From Pontitalea aquivivens (GTDB lineage: Bacteria; Pseudomonadota; Alphaproteobacteria; Rhodobacterales; Rhodobacteraceae), in the NCBI RefSeq assembly GCF_046507575.1, contig NZ_JBKFEY010000006.1, positions 97,291 through 161,290 on the forward strand: a stretch of 64,000 bases of DNA, given 5' to 3'. Below the pieces are notes generated by a model. It saw only the letters and a list, made by a program, of their open reading frames with translations. It had not been told where the DNA came from and searched no databases. Numbering within the stretch: the stretch's first letter is position 1; each line of letters opens with the position of its first letter. Below are positions 15,941-24,002 of this stretch, in pieces. Made by a program: the position numbers and the translations under genes.

Positions 15941-18514
15941 TCAGCCTGTGGCGCAATCGCGGCGCCAGTCGGCCACGGCGCGGCGTGTCTGTTGCCAGAT
16001 TTCGGGCAGTTGCGCCAGAACCGGCGCCAGGGCATCGGCATCGCCGGATTGGGCCAGCTGTTCGGCCCGGATCAGTTCGGCGCGCAGGTGGGTCAGCCCG
16101 AAGGTGGCGGCAGACCCCGCCTCTTTATGCGCCCGCTGGGCCACGCGGTCCAGGTCCAGCAACGTGCTGTCGGTGGTGGCCAGTTTGGCAAAGCCGCGGT
16201 CAGCCTCGGCCAGATAGTTGTCCAGAAGCCGCGCAAAGCGGTCAGAGGGCAGGGTATCGTGCATTTCCTGCAGATGTGCGGCATCCAGCAGGGGCGTGTC
16301 GGGCGCGGCGGGGTCATCGGTCCCGCAATCGCCACAAATCCGCGCGATCGCGTCACGCAGCCTGGTGCGTGAGATGGGCTTGACGACGACCTCGGCCATC
16401 CCTGCCTGCTGGAACTGTGTGCTGTCCGAGGCATGGGCGGTCAGCGCCGCCACCGGCGTGGCCCGGTTCGGCCCCTGCCCGTTACGGATCGCGCGGGTGG
16501 CGGCGATGCCGTTCATGCGCGGCATGCTGATATCCATCAGGATCAGGTCAAAGTGCTGCGTCTGGGCCAGATCGACGGCTTCCCGGCCATCATGCGCCTC
16601 GGTCACGGTATGGCCTTCGCGCTGCAGCAATTCGCGCAGGACCAGGCGGTTGACGGGATTATCCTCGGCCATCAGGACGGACAGCTGGCGGATCGACTGT
16701 GCAGAGGCCGGGCTGGCCGGTGCGGGTTCGTCGGGTTCGGCCGCCAGATCGGTCAGCGGCACAGTCAGGGTGAAGGTGCTGCCGATGCCCAGCTGGCTTT
16801 CCACCGTCAGGTTGCCGCCCAGCTTGCGCGCCAGCCGCCGTGCGATGCCAAGGCCCAGCCCGGTACCCCCGGCGGTGCGTTCATAGGATTGGTCGATGGT
16901 GACGAAATCGCTGAAAATGCGGGTGATATTGGCCTGGCTGATGCCGATGCCGGTATCGGCCACGGCGATGCGATAGGGGCCGGTCGGGTCGGGGCGGTCC
17001 AGCGTGATGGTGATGCGGCCGTTGCTGGTGAACTTGTTGGCATTGCTGATCAGGTTGAACAGGATCTGGCGCAGCCATTTCGGATCGCTTTGCACGCGCC
17101 GGTCCTGGCCCAGGTTGTCGACCACCTCAATCCGGTTGTGGCGCGCCTGCGCCAGCCCGTTCTGGTTTGCCGCCACCTCACGCACCAGCGTCTGCAGGCT
17201 GAGCGGCATCGGATTGGGGGCCATCGTCCCCGAATCGATCTGAGAGATGTCCAGAACGTCGTTGACATGTTGCATCAGGAATTCGCCGGACGCGCGCATC
17301 ACCTCGGCCAGGCGGGCCTGTTCGGGGGTCAGGTCGGTATCTTCCAGAAGCTGCAGCGTGCCCAGAAGGCCATTCAGCGGCGTGCGGATTTCATGGCTCA
17401 TGACCTGAAGCATCGCCTGCTTGGCCTTTTCCCCGGCGATCGCCCGGTCGCGGGCCTGCCGCAGTTCATTTTCCCGGTCCAGCCGTCCGGTGATGTCGCG
17501 GGCGAAGGCGACATAGCTTTCGCCCTTGCGGTCGGGCAGGGCATTGATCGCGAATTCGATCGGGAATTGCCGCCCGCTTTTGTGCCGGGCCATCATCAGG
17601 CTTAGTCCGGTGCCGCTCAGGTTGCGCAGGCTGTCGACGATGGGTATCGCTCTGGTCTGTTCGACCTCAAGCAGATCGGCGGGCATTCCCAGCGCCTCGG
17701 CCCGGGTATAGCCATAGATGCGTTCGGCGGCGGCGTTGAATTCGGCGATGCGGCCATCGGCGTCGACCTCGACCACCGCATCCAGCGTATTGGCCAGGAT
17801 GGTGCCGATGCGTTCATGCATCATCCGCTCGGCCCGGGCGCGGGCGGTGTTGATCGCCGACAGCCGCGCCAGAATGGCCACCGCCAGCAGCAGGAAGATG
17901 ACCAGCGCCACCGTCAGCACCGCCAGATCGCGCAGCGTCGTGACAAAGTCGGCGCGGCGTTGATCCGCCAGCGCCGAGGACAGCTGAATCCCGGTCAGCG
18001 CGATGGTGCGCACCGCGGGGCGGATCGCGGTGGTGGCCAGTTCCAGTTCGTGCAGTTGCAGGCGGAATTCGTGGTCGGGCGCATCCACCATGGGGGCCGC
18101 GTCGTGCAGGAAGCCCGTCACCTCATCCAGGGCGTGGGCCACATCGCGGCCTTCGCGCAGCGGCGCGTGCAGCGGGCTTTGCGACAGGATCATGATCCGG
18201 CTGTAGAAGATGTCAAAGCGCAGCCGGACCTTGCCCAGATCCATCGCCGGGTTTTCGCGCGCTTCATGCAGGGCCAGCTGCAGCGAAATCAGCTCGACCT
18301 CGGTCTGGGCCAGGTTCCACGGCACCTTGTCCGATTCCGCCGAAGTCTTGACGTCGATCTGCTGGGCCACGCGTGAAGCCAGAAAGATCGACACGGCGAT
18401 GCAAAGCCCCACCGCCGCCGTGACCAGCGCAAAGTAAAGGCCGCTGCGGTTCAGGCTGCGCGCCAGTCGTCCCAGAACGCGTCGCTGCCCGGCGCTGATC
18501 TGCCCGCCAAACAT
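15941..18514 (-). CDS. Hybrid sensor histidine kinase of sensory module 1
   Basis: An 857-residue kinase. Two transmembrane helices (about 27-47 and 196-217) bracket a periplasmic helical sensor that includes WNLAQTEVELISLQLAL and RFDIFYSRIMILSQ. Then come a PAS domain (235-345), HisKA with SHEIRTPLNG (His374), HATPase with NLISNANKF and GGTGLGLGIARR, a receiver with LILMDISMPRMNG (Asp661), and an Hpt domain with AHKEAGSAATFG (His796). It starts 3 bp after the stop of the molybdopterin-fold gene, so the two are one operon. The periplasmic sensor resembles that of the kinase at 39788-41125. The likely final phosphate acceptor is the LuxR-type regulator at 19388. Confidence 0.9.
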   Translation of the reverse strand: MFGGQISAGQRRVLGRLARSLNRSGLYFALVTAAVGLCIAVSIFLASRVAQQIDVKTSAESDKVPWNLAQTEVELISLQLALHEARENPAMDLGKVRLRFDIFYSRIMILSQSPLHAPLREGRDVAHALDEVTGFLHDAAPMVDAPDHEFRLQLHELELATTAIRPAVRTIALTGIQLSSALADQRRADFVTTLRDLAVLTVALVIFLLLAVAILARLSAINTARARAERMMHERIGTILANTLDAVVEVDADGRIAEFNAAAERIYGYTRAEALGMPADLLEVEQTRAIPIVDSLRNLSGTGLSLMMARHKSGRQFPIEFAINALPDRKGESYVAFARDITGRLDRENELRQARDRAIAGEKAKQAMLQVMSHEIRTPLNGLLGTLQLLEDTDLTPEQARLAEVMRASGEFLMQHVNDVLDISQIDSGTMAPNPMPLSLQTLVREVAANQNGLAQARHNRIEVVDNLGQDRRVQSDPKWLRQILFNLISNANKFTSNGRITITLDRPDPTGPYRIAVADTGIGISQANITRIFSDFVTIDQSYERTAGGTGLGLGIARRLARKLGGNLTVESQLGIGSTFTLTVPLTDLAAEPDEPAPASPASAQSIRQLSVLMAEDNPVNRLVLRELLQREGHTVTEAHDGREAVDLAQTQHFDLILMDISMPRMNGIAATRAIRNGQGPNRATPVAALTAHASDSTQFQQAGMAEVVVKPISRTRLRDAIARICGDCGTDDPAAPDTPLLDAAHLQEMHDTLPSDRFARLLDNYLAEADRGFAKLATTDSTLLDLDRVAQRAHKEAGSAATFGLTHLRAELIRAEQLAQSGDADALAPVLAQLPEIWQQTRRAVADWRRDCATG

Positions 18515-18517
18515 GCC

Positions 18518-19057
18518 CTATGGCTTTGCCGTCATGCGGACCAGTTGCCAGATGCTGCGGGCATAGATCGCTTCGGTCTGGTAATCTGGATTGGAATCAT
18601 AGGGATAGATGATCCAGAGCGGGCCGTTCCCACGCACCGTCATTTCCCTGCCATCGCGGCGGAAGGCGATGATCGGGCCGCCGTCGACCGCATCGCTGAC
18701 CGGGATGGCGACACCGTAATCATTGGCGGCGATGGCCTGGATCTGGCCGGTGCGGATGTCAAGCCGGTCCAGCAGCGCGCGCAGGGGCACGCCTTCGAAA
18801 CGGATCACCCCCCGGGTCCAGAGCGTCGAGGTTTCCACCACGACCGTGCCAAGCGATTCCAGCATCGCCAGATCGAATTGTGCCGCGCCGGGGGCATTCG
18901 TCACGCCAATGGCACCATCCACCGTCAGGACCACGCGGCCCGTCGGTTGGGACAGATCCGCCGCGATTGCCGGCGCCGCGAAAAAAGCAAATAAAGCCAG
19001 CAGGACAGGGGCACAGCGCCTTGTGAACGGGTCTGTCTTGGGAAATGCGAACATCAT
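18518..19057 (-). CDS. Periplasmic molybdopterin-fold protein of sensory module 1
   Basis: A 179-residue exported protein: a signal peptide (residues 1-33, ending APAIAA) followed by a domain resembling the molybdopterin-binding domain of sulfite oxidase and MsrP. Matching blocks are FEGVPLRALLDRL, IAANDYGVAIPVSD, DGREMTVRGNGPLWIIYPYD and RSIWQLVRM. The cysteine that ligates molybdenum in true enzymes is absent; the aligned stretch reads VETSTLW. It is therefore unlikely to be a standard molybdoenzyme and more likely a ligand-binding partner of the kinase 3 bp downstream. The longer upstream frame was rejected because this ATG gives a clean signal peptide. A paralogue lies at 41122-41604. Confidence 0.75.
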   Translation of the reverse strand: MMFAFPKTDPFTRRCAPVLLALFAFFAAPAIAADLSQPTGRVVLTVDGAIGVTNAPGAAQFDLAMLESLGTVVVETSTLWTRGVIRFEGVPLRALLDRLDIRTGQIQAIAANDYGVAIPVSDAVDGGPIIAFRRDGREMTVRGNGPLWIIYPYDSNPDYQTEAIYARSIWQLVRMTAKP

Positions 19058-19387
19058 GCAGCAACTCATCTGGAACGGGGCCGGGCGCGGGATCGTGCCG
19101 GGCATGGTGCATGTGAATATCTGCGGCTGTCTTTCGAAAATCCATAGTCTCTTAAGGATAGTAGATGATCTACTGAAAACCATATGTATACGAATTCTGC
19201 CTAACCTGAGCGTGGGCGAACCGTTACGAAACCCTGAATTGCTGATACTTTCGTGTACTGTAACGATGAAAAAGATCATCCCGATGTATTCTGCGGTGGC
19301 GCTGGCTGTGCTATACCACAAGTTGAACAGGGGGACCGATCTGCCAACACGGGAAACGGGCAGTTGTACGATACGGCTGGGAAACTG
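19058..19387. other. Divergent regulatory region of sensory module 1
   Basis: This 330-bp gap separates the molybdopterin-fold/kinase operon from the divergent LuxR-type regulator. It is more AT-rich than its surroundings around 19141-19200 and holds one clear dyad (19160-19174). I see no credible small gene in it. Confidence 0.6.
19160..19174. promoter_or_regulatory. 15-bp dyad, candidate regulator operator
   Basis: AGTAGAT-G-ATCTACT is a perfect odd palindrome in an AT-rich stretch, about 100 bp before the minus-strand operon start and 214 bp before the LuxR-type regulator start. LuxR-type regulators bind dyads of this size, so control by the neighbouring regulator is plausible. Confidence 0.45.
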
Positions 19388-19990
19388 ATGAAGATACTTG
19401 TTGCCGACGATCACGGACTGGTGCGCGAAACGATCTGTGCCTTCATTGAGACGCAGGAAGGTGCCAGCGTCGTGCAGGCCAGCAATCTGCAAGAGGCGCT
19501 TGACCGGATTGATGATGCCGGCCCCTTCGACCTGGTGTTGCTGGATTACAAGATGCCGGGCATGGACGGGCTTGCGGGACTGGAACGTGTGTTGGCGCAC
19601 AGCGGCGGGCGGCCGGTGGCGCTGTTGTCGGGCAACATCTCGCGCGCGACGGTCGAACAGGCGCTGACGGCGGGGGCGGCGGGTTTTGTGCCCAAGACGC
19701 TGGCGTCTAAATCGCTGTTGCAGGCGCTGCGCTTCATGATCGCGGGCGAAAAATATGTGCCCTTCGATTTCATGCGCCAGCCCGATGCGCCGGCGGATTC
19801 GCAATTCACCCCGCGCGAAATGCGCGTGCTGCAGGGGATTTGCGAAGGCAAGGCCAACAAGGTGATCGCCGCCGATCTGGGCCTGCAAGAGGTGACGATC
19901 AAGCTGCATGTGAAATCGGTATGCCGCAAGCTGGGCGCGCGCAACCGCACCCATGCCGCGATGATCGCGCGCGACCTGCGGCTGGTCTGA
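19388..19990 (+). CDS. NarL/LuxR-type response regulator of sensory module 1
   Basis: A 200-residue regulator with an N-terminal receiver (ILVADDHGLVRE; phospho-acceptor Asp53 in LVLLDYKMPGMDG; conserved Ser and Lys in LLSGN and FVPKTL) and a C-terminal LuxR helix-turn-helix (FTPREMRVLQGICEGKANKVIAADLGLQEVTIKLHVKSVCRKL in outline). ATG 19388 places the receiver directly at the N terminus; the longer reading frame has no domain upstream. It is divergent from the kinase and molybdopterin-fold operon and is the likely output of that kinase. Confidence 0.88.
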   Translation: MKILVADDHGLVRETICAFIETQEGASVVQASNLQEALDRIDDAGPFDLVLLDYKMPGMDGLAGLERVLAHSGGRPVALLSGNISRATVEQALTAGAAGFVPKTLASKSLLQALRFMIAGEKYVPFDFMRQPDAPADSQFTPREMRVLQGICEGKANKVIAADLGLQEVTIKLHVKSVCRKLGARNRTHAAMIARDLRLV

Positions 19991-20000
19991 ATCGGCGCGA

Positions 20001-20204
20001 TCAGATCGAACTGGCGGCCTGGACCACCAGATCATCCAGCCCCGTGCCCCCTTTGGCGACATGGTCGCGCAGTTGCTGGCGCATCCGCGGTTCCCAGAAG
20101 TCGCGCAGATGGGCGGCCACGCGGTCGCTGGCATCCGTCCCGGGCTGCGATTTGAAGAAGATGGCGATCTGGTTCGCCATATGGACCATTTTTTCAGGCG
20201 ACAT
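20001..20204 (-). CDS. fdsD: Formate dehydrogenase delta subunit / maturation factor FdsD
   Basis: A 67-residue protein of the formate dehydrogenase delta family, recognised by MVHMANQIAIFF near the start, the RVAAHLRDFWEPRMR core and a C-terminal LDDLVVQAA. In Rhodobacter capsulatus FdsD is needed for an active enzyme and is not a catalytic subunit. It overlaps the end of fdsC by 11 bp, and this ATG was preferred because the family starts at MSPEKMVHMANQ. It is the last gene of fdsGBACD and ends 10 bp after the convergent LuxR-type regulator. Confidence 0.9.
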   Translation of the reverse strand: MSPEKMVHMANQIAIFFKSQPGTDASDRVAAHLRDFWEPRMRQQLRDHVAKGGTGLDDLVVQAASSI

Positions 20205-21015
20205 CGGGGATCTCGGATGTGATGCGGTGGGCGTGGGAATAAATGTCAAAGCCCTCGCCCCGCGCAAAGGCGACAAGGGTGATGCCCGCACCCTCGGCCA
20301 GACGCTGGGCATGGGCGGTCGGGGCGGATACGGCGATCAGCATCGGGCAGCCGGCCAGCGCGGATTTCTGCACCAGTTCCACCGACAACCGGCTGGACAG
20401 CACGAAGGCGCCGGTGCCGGGGTCAAGCCCCTGTCGCGCCATCGCGCCGATCAGCTTGTCCAGCGCGTTGTGGCGGCCCACATCTTCGCGCAGCAACAGC
20501 ATTTCGCCATCCGGGCGCAGGAAGCCCGCGGCATGGGTGGCGCGGGTCTGGTCATAAAGCATCTGGCCCGCGCGCAAGGTATCGCCCGCGCGCGCGACCG
20601 TGGCGCGGGCAAAACGCGGGCCGGGGCGGTCGATGCGGGGCAGGGGGCGCAGGGCCTGATCCAGACTGTCGATTCCGCACAGCCCGCAGCCCACCGGCCC
20701 CGCCATGAACCGCCGCCGCGCCGCAAGTTGCGCGCCGCGATCGGCGGCCAGCCACAGCCGCGCCTCGATGCCCGCGTCATGGGTGACCTGTTCGAAATCG
20801 CGGATCTGCGCCAGATCGGTGACGATGCCTTCGGACAGGGAAAATCCCACCGCGAAATCGGCGATGTCGCCGGGGGTGGCCATCATCACCGCCTGGGTCG
20901 ACCCGTCATAGACCATGGCCACGGGTACCTCTTCGGGCAGGGCGCGGCGCAGGGGCATTGCCGCCCCGGATCGGTGCGCGGTGCCGGAAACGCTGCGGGC
21001 GGGGGGCAGGGGCAT
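20194..21015 (-). CDS. fdsC: Formate dehydrogenase sulfurtransferase FdhD/FdsC
   Basis: A 273-residue FdhD-family protein that passes sulfur to the molybdenum bis-MGD cofactor before insertion into formate dehydrogenase. The catalytic GCGLCG motif is present about residue 107, with EVPVAMVYDGSTQAVMMATPGD near the start and LLREDVGRHNALDKLIG and FVLSSRLSVELVQK in the C-terminal half. ATG 21015 lies 4 bp after the fdsA stop. The gene order matches R. capsulatus fdsGBACD. Confidence 0.93.
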   Translation of the reverse strand: MPLPPARSVSGTAHRSGAAMPLRRALPEEVPVAMVYDGSTQAVMMATPGDIADFAVGFSLSEGIVTDLAQIRDFEQVTHDAGIEARLWLAADRGAQLAARRRFMAGPVGCGLCGIDSLDQALRPLPRIDRPGPRFARATVARAGDTLRAGQMLYDQTRATHAAGFLRPDGEMLLLREDVGRHNALDKLIGAMARQGLDPGTGAFVLSSRLSVELVQKSALAGCPMLIAVSAPTAHAQRLAEGAGITLVAFARGEGFDIYSHAHRITSEIPDVA

Positions 21016-21019
21016 GGCG

Positions 21020-23917
21020 CTATTCCGCCGCGGGCAGCACACGGCGCGCCCGTTCCGCCTGGGCCGTGTAATCGACCTGCCAGTCGCTGGGCCCGTTTGA
21101 GGGGCTGACCTGCACCGCCGTCACCTTGTATTCGGGGCAGTTCGTGGCCCAGTCGGAATAATCGGTGGTGATGACATTGGCCTGGGTGTCGGGGTGGTGG
21201 AAGGTGGTATAGACCACGCCGGGGCTGACCCGGTCGGTGATCCGCGCGCGCAGGGTGGTTTCGCCCGACCGGCTGGCCAGGCGAACCTGGTCGCCATCCT
21301 TCACGCCGCGGACCTCGGCGTCATGGGGATGGATTTCCAGCAGATCCTGATCATGCCAGACCACATTTTCGGTGCGCCGGGTCTGGGCGCCGACATTGTA
21401 TTGCGACAGGATGCGCCCCGTGGTCAGCAACAGCGGAAATCGTGGCCCGGTCTTTTCATCGGTGGCCACATATTCGGTGACGATGAACCGCCCCTTGCCG
21501 CGCACGAAGCCATCGACATGCATCATCGGCGTGCCTTCGGGCGCGGCGTCGTTGCAGGGCCACTGGACCGACCCCAGCCGGTCCAGCAGATCATAGCTGA
21601 CGCCCGCGAAGGTGGGCGTGGTCGCGGCTATTTCCGCCATGATCTGCGCGGGGTGGTCATAGGCCCAGCCCGCCCCCATCGCATTGGCCAGCATCTGGGT
21701 GATTTCCCAATCGGCAAAGCCCTGACGCGGGGCCATCACGCGGCGCACAGGGTTGATGCGGCGTTCGGCATTGGTGAAGGTGCCGTCCTTTTCCAGAAAG
21801 GTGGACCCGGGCAGAAAGACATGGGCGTAATTCGATGTCTCGTTCAGGAACAGGTCATGCACGATGACGCAATCCATCGCGGCCAGCCCCGCGGCCACAT
21901 GTTTGGTATCGGGATCGGATTGCAGGATATCCTCACCCTGGCAATACAGCCCCCTGAAGGTACCATCGACCGCGGCATCCAGCATGTTTGGGATGCGCAG
22001 GCCGGGTTCGGGGTCGATCGTCACGCCCCAGGCGCGTTCAAAGATTTCACGCACCTGCGGCAGTTTCACATGGCGATACCCGGGCAGTTCGTGCGGAAAG
22101 CTGCCCATGTCGCAGGACCCCTGCACATTGTTCTGCCCGCGCAGCGGGTTCACCCCCACGCCGGGCCGGCCGATATTGCCGGTCAGCATGGCCAGGTTGG
22201 CAATCGCCATCACGGTGGTGGATCCCTGCGAATGTTCGGTCACGCCCAGCCCGTAATAGATCGCGCCATTGCCGCCGGTGGCAAAGACCCGGGCCGCGGC
22301 GCGCAGATCGGCGGCGGGCACGCCGGTCAGGGCCTCGGTCGCCTCGGGGGAATGGCGCGGGTCGGCGATGAATTCGGCATAGGTCAGGAATTCGTCCCAG
22401 TCACAGCGGGCGCGGATGAAGGTTTCATCCATCAGCCCCTCGGTCACGATGACATGGGCCATCGCGGTGACGACGGCGACATTGGTGCCCGGGCGCAGCG
22501 CCAGATGATGGGCCGCCGCGACATGCGCCGATTTCACCAGATCGATCCGGCGCGGATCCACCACGATCAGCTGGGCCCCCGCGCGCAGCCGCCGCTTCAG
22601 CCGGCTGGCAAAGACCGGGTGCCCGTCGGTCGGGTTGGCGCCGATCACCATGACCACATCGGCGGCCTCGACACTGTCGAAATCCTGGGTGCCGGCGCTG
22701 GTGCCGAAGGTCTGGCTCAGCCCATAGCCGGTGGGCGAATGGCAGACCCGCGCGCAGGTATCGGTGTTGTTGTTGCCAAAGACCGCCCGGGCCAGTTTCT
22801 GCACCAGAAAGGTTTCCTCATTCGTGCAGCGGCTGGATGTGATGACCCCGATGCTTTTCTGCCCGTGGCGGGCCTGTATCGCGCGCAGGCGGGCGGCGGC
22901 AAAGCCGACCGCCTCGTCCCAGCCGACCTCACGCCAGGGGTCGGTGATCCGGTCGCGGATCATGGGTTTCAGGATGCGGTCGCGATGCGTGGCATAGCCA
23001 TAGGCGAACCGGCCCTTGACGCAGGAATGGCCGCGATTGGCCTTGCCATGTTTCCAGGGCACCATGCGCACCAGCTGATCGCCGTTCATCTCGGCCCTGA
23101 AGGAACAGCCCACCCCGCAATAGGCGCAGGTGGTCACCACCGACCGGGTCGGCGTGCCCAGCTCGATCACCGATTTTTCCTGCAGGGTCGCGGTCGGGCA
23201 GGCCTGCACGCAGGCGCCGCAACTGACACAATCCGAGGACAGGAAATCATCCCCCCCCGCGCCCGCGCTGACCCGGCTGTCAAAACCACGCCCCTCGATC
23301 GTCAGGGCAAAGGTGCCCTGCACCTCTTCGCAGGCGCGCACACAGCGGCTGCAAACAATGCATTTGGCCGGATCATAGGTGAAATAGGGGTTGCTTTCAT
23401 CCTTGGCCCGCCACTGCGGATTGGCCGCGCCGGATGTGTCGCGCGCGGTGAAATGGTTGGCCACCTGGCCCCCCGCGGGCGCCCTGTAGCGCACATCGCG
23501 CAGCCCCACCGCCCCGGCCATGTCCTGCAATTCGCAATCGCCATTGGCCGCGCAGGTCAGGCAATCCAGCGGATGGTCCGAGATATACAGCTCCATCACC
23601 CCCCGGCGCAGCTTGCGCAGCTTGTCGGATTGGGTATGCACCACCATCCCCGGCGCCACCGGCGTGGTGCAGGATGCGGGCGTGCCGCGCCGGCCCTCAA
23701 TCTCGACCACGCACAACCGGCAGGACCCGAAAGCCTCCAGATTGTCCGATGCGCACAGCTTTGGCACCGCAATCCCCGCCCCGGCGGCCGCGCGCATGAC
23801 CGATGTGCCCTCGGGCACGGTCACCTCGAACCCGTCGATGTGCAGCGTGACCGGCGCGCCGGTTTTCGCGGGCGTGCCCATGTCGCGGTCGTCCCAGGGG
23901 ATGATCAGATCCTTCAT
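21020..23917 (-). CDS. fdsA: NAD-dependent formate dehydrogenase alpha subunit
   Basis: A 965-residue catalytic subunit that oxidises formate to CO2 at a molybdenum bis-MGD centre. The N terminus carries a NuoG-like [2Fe-2S] domain (Cys55, 66, 69, 83), then further Fe-S motifs (CLTCAANGDC; CIVCSRCVRAC; CVSCGACVQAC) and the CAYCGVGC cluster of the catalytic domain. The Mo-ligating residue is Cys392 in ARVCHSPTGYGL, so this is a Cys rather than a selenocysteine enzyme. Length matches R. capsulatus FdsA. The 85-bp gap before it, after fdsB, contains a stem-loop that may lower downstream expression. Confidence 0.96.
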   Translation of the reverse strand: MKDLIIPWDDRDMGTPAKTGAPVTLHIDGFEVTVPEGTSVMRAAAGAGIAVPKLCASDNLEAFGSCRLCVVEIEGRRGTPASCTTPVAPGMVVHTQSDKLRKLRRGVMELYISDHPLDCLTCAANGDCELQDMAGAVGLRDVRYRAPAGGQVANHFTARDTSGAANPQWRAKDESNPYFTYDPAKCIVCSRCVRACEEVQGTFALTIEGRGFDSRVSAGAGGDDFLSSDCVSCGACVQACPTATLQEKSVIELGTPTRSVVTTCAYCGVGCSFRAEMNGDQLVRMVPWKHGKANRGHSCVKGRFAYGYATHRDRILKPMIRDRITDPWREVGWDEAVGFAAARLRAIQARHGQKSIGVITSSRCTNEETFLVQKLARAVFGNNNTDTCARVCHSPTGYGLSQTFGTSAGTQDFDSVEAADVVMVIGANPTDGHPVFASRLKRRLRAGAQLIVVDPRRIDLVKSAHVAAAHHLALRPGTNVAVVTAMAHVIVTEGLMDETFIRARCDWDEFLTYAEFIADPRHSPEATEALTGVPAADLRAAARVFATGGNGAIYYGLGVTEHSQGSTTVMAIANLAMLTGNIGRPGVGVNPLRGQNNVQGSCDMGSFPHELPGYRHVKLPQVREIFERAWGVTIDPEPGLRIPNMLDAAVDGTFRGLYCQGEDILQSDPDTKHVAAGLAAMDCVIVHDLFLNETSNYAHVFLPGSTFLEKDGTFTNAERRINPVRRVMAPRQGFADWEITQMLANAMGAGWAYDHPAQIMAEIAATTPTFAGVSYDLLDRLGSVQWPCNDAAPEGTPMMHVDGFVRGKGRFIVTEYVATDEKTGPRFPLLLTTGRILSQYNVGAQTRRTENVVWHDQDLLEIHPHDAEVRGVKDGDQVRLASRSGETTLRARITDRVSPGVVYTTFHHPDTQANVITTDYSDWATNCPEYKVTAVQVSPSNGPSDWQVDYTAQAERARRVLPAAE

Positions 23918-24002
23918 GGCGCGGGCCTTTGCTTCTTCTTGGCAAAAATACTCTGGGGGGCACGGGGGGCAAAGCCCCCCGCCGTGGGGTTGGGCCCGCG
24001 CG
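23918..24002 (-). terminator. Intra-operon stem-loop between fdsB and fdsA
   Basis: On the transcribed strand GGGGGGC-TTT-GCCCCCC forms a 7-bp GC stem, and TATTTTTGCC follows after a short C-rich stretch. It resembles a leaky terminator or an extragenic repeat. From memory similar G/C stem plus TATTT elements are frequent in Rhodobacteraceae, which I cannot verify here. Confidence 0.5.

Noticed and set aside
19058..20134. Upstream extension of the molybdopterin-fold frame
   Set aside because: It runs antisense to the LuxR-type regulator and would bury the signal peptide.
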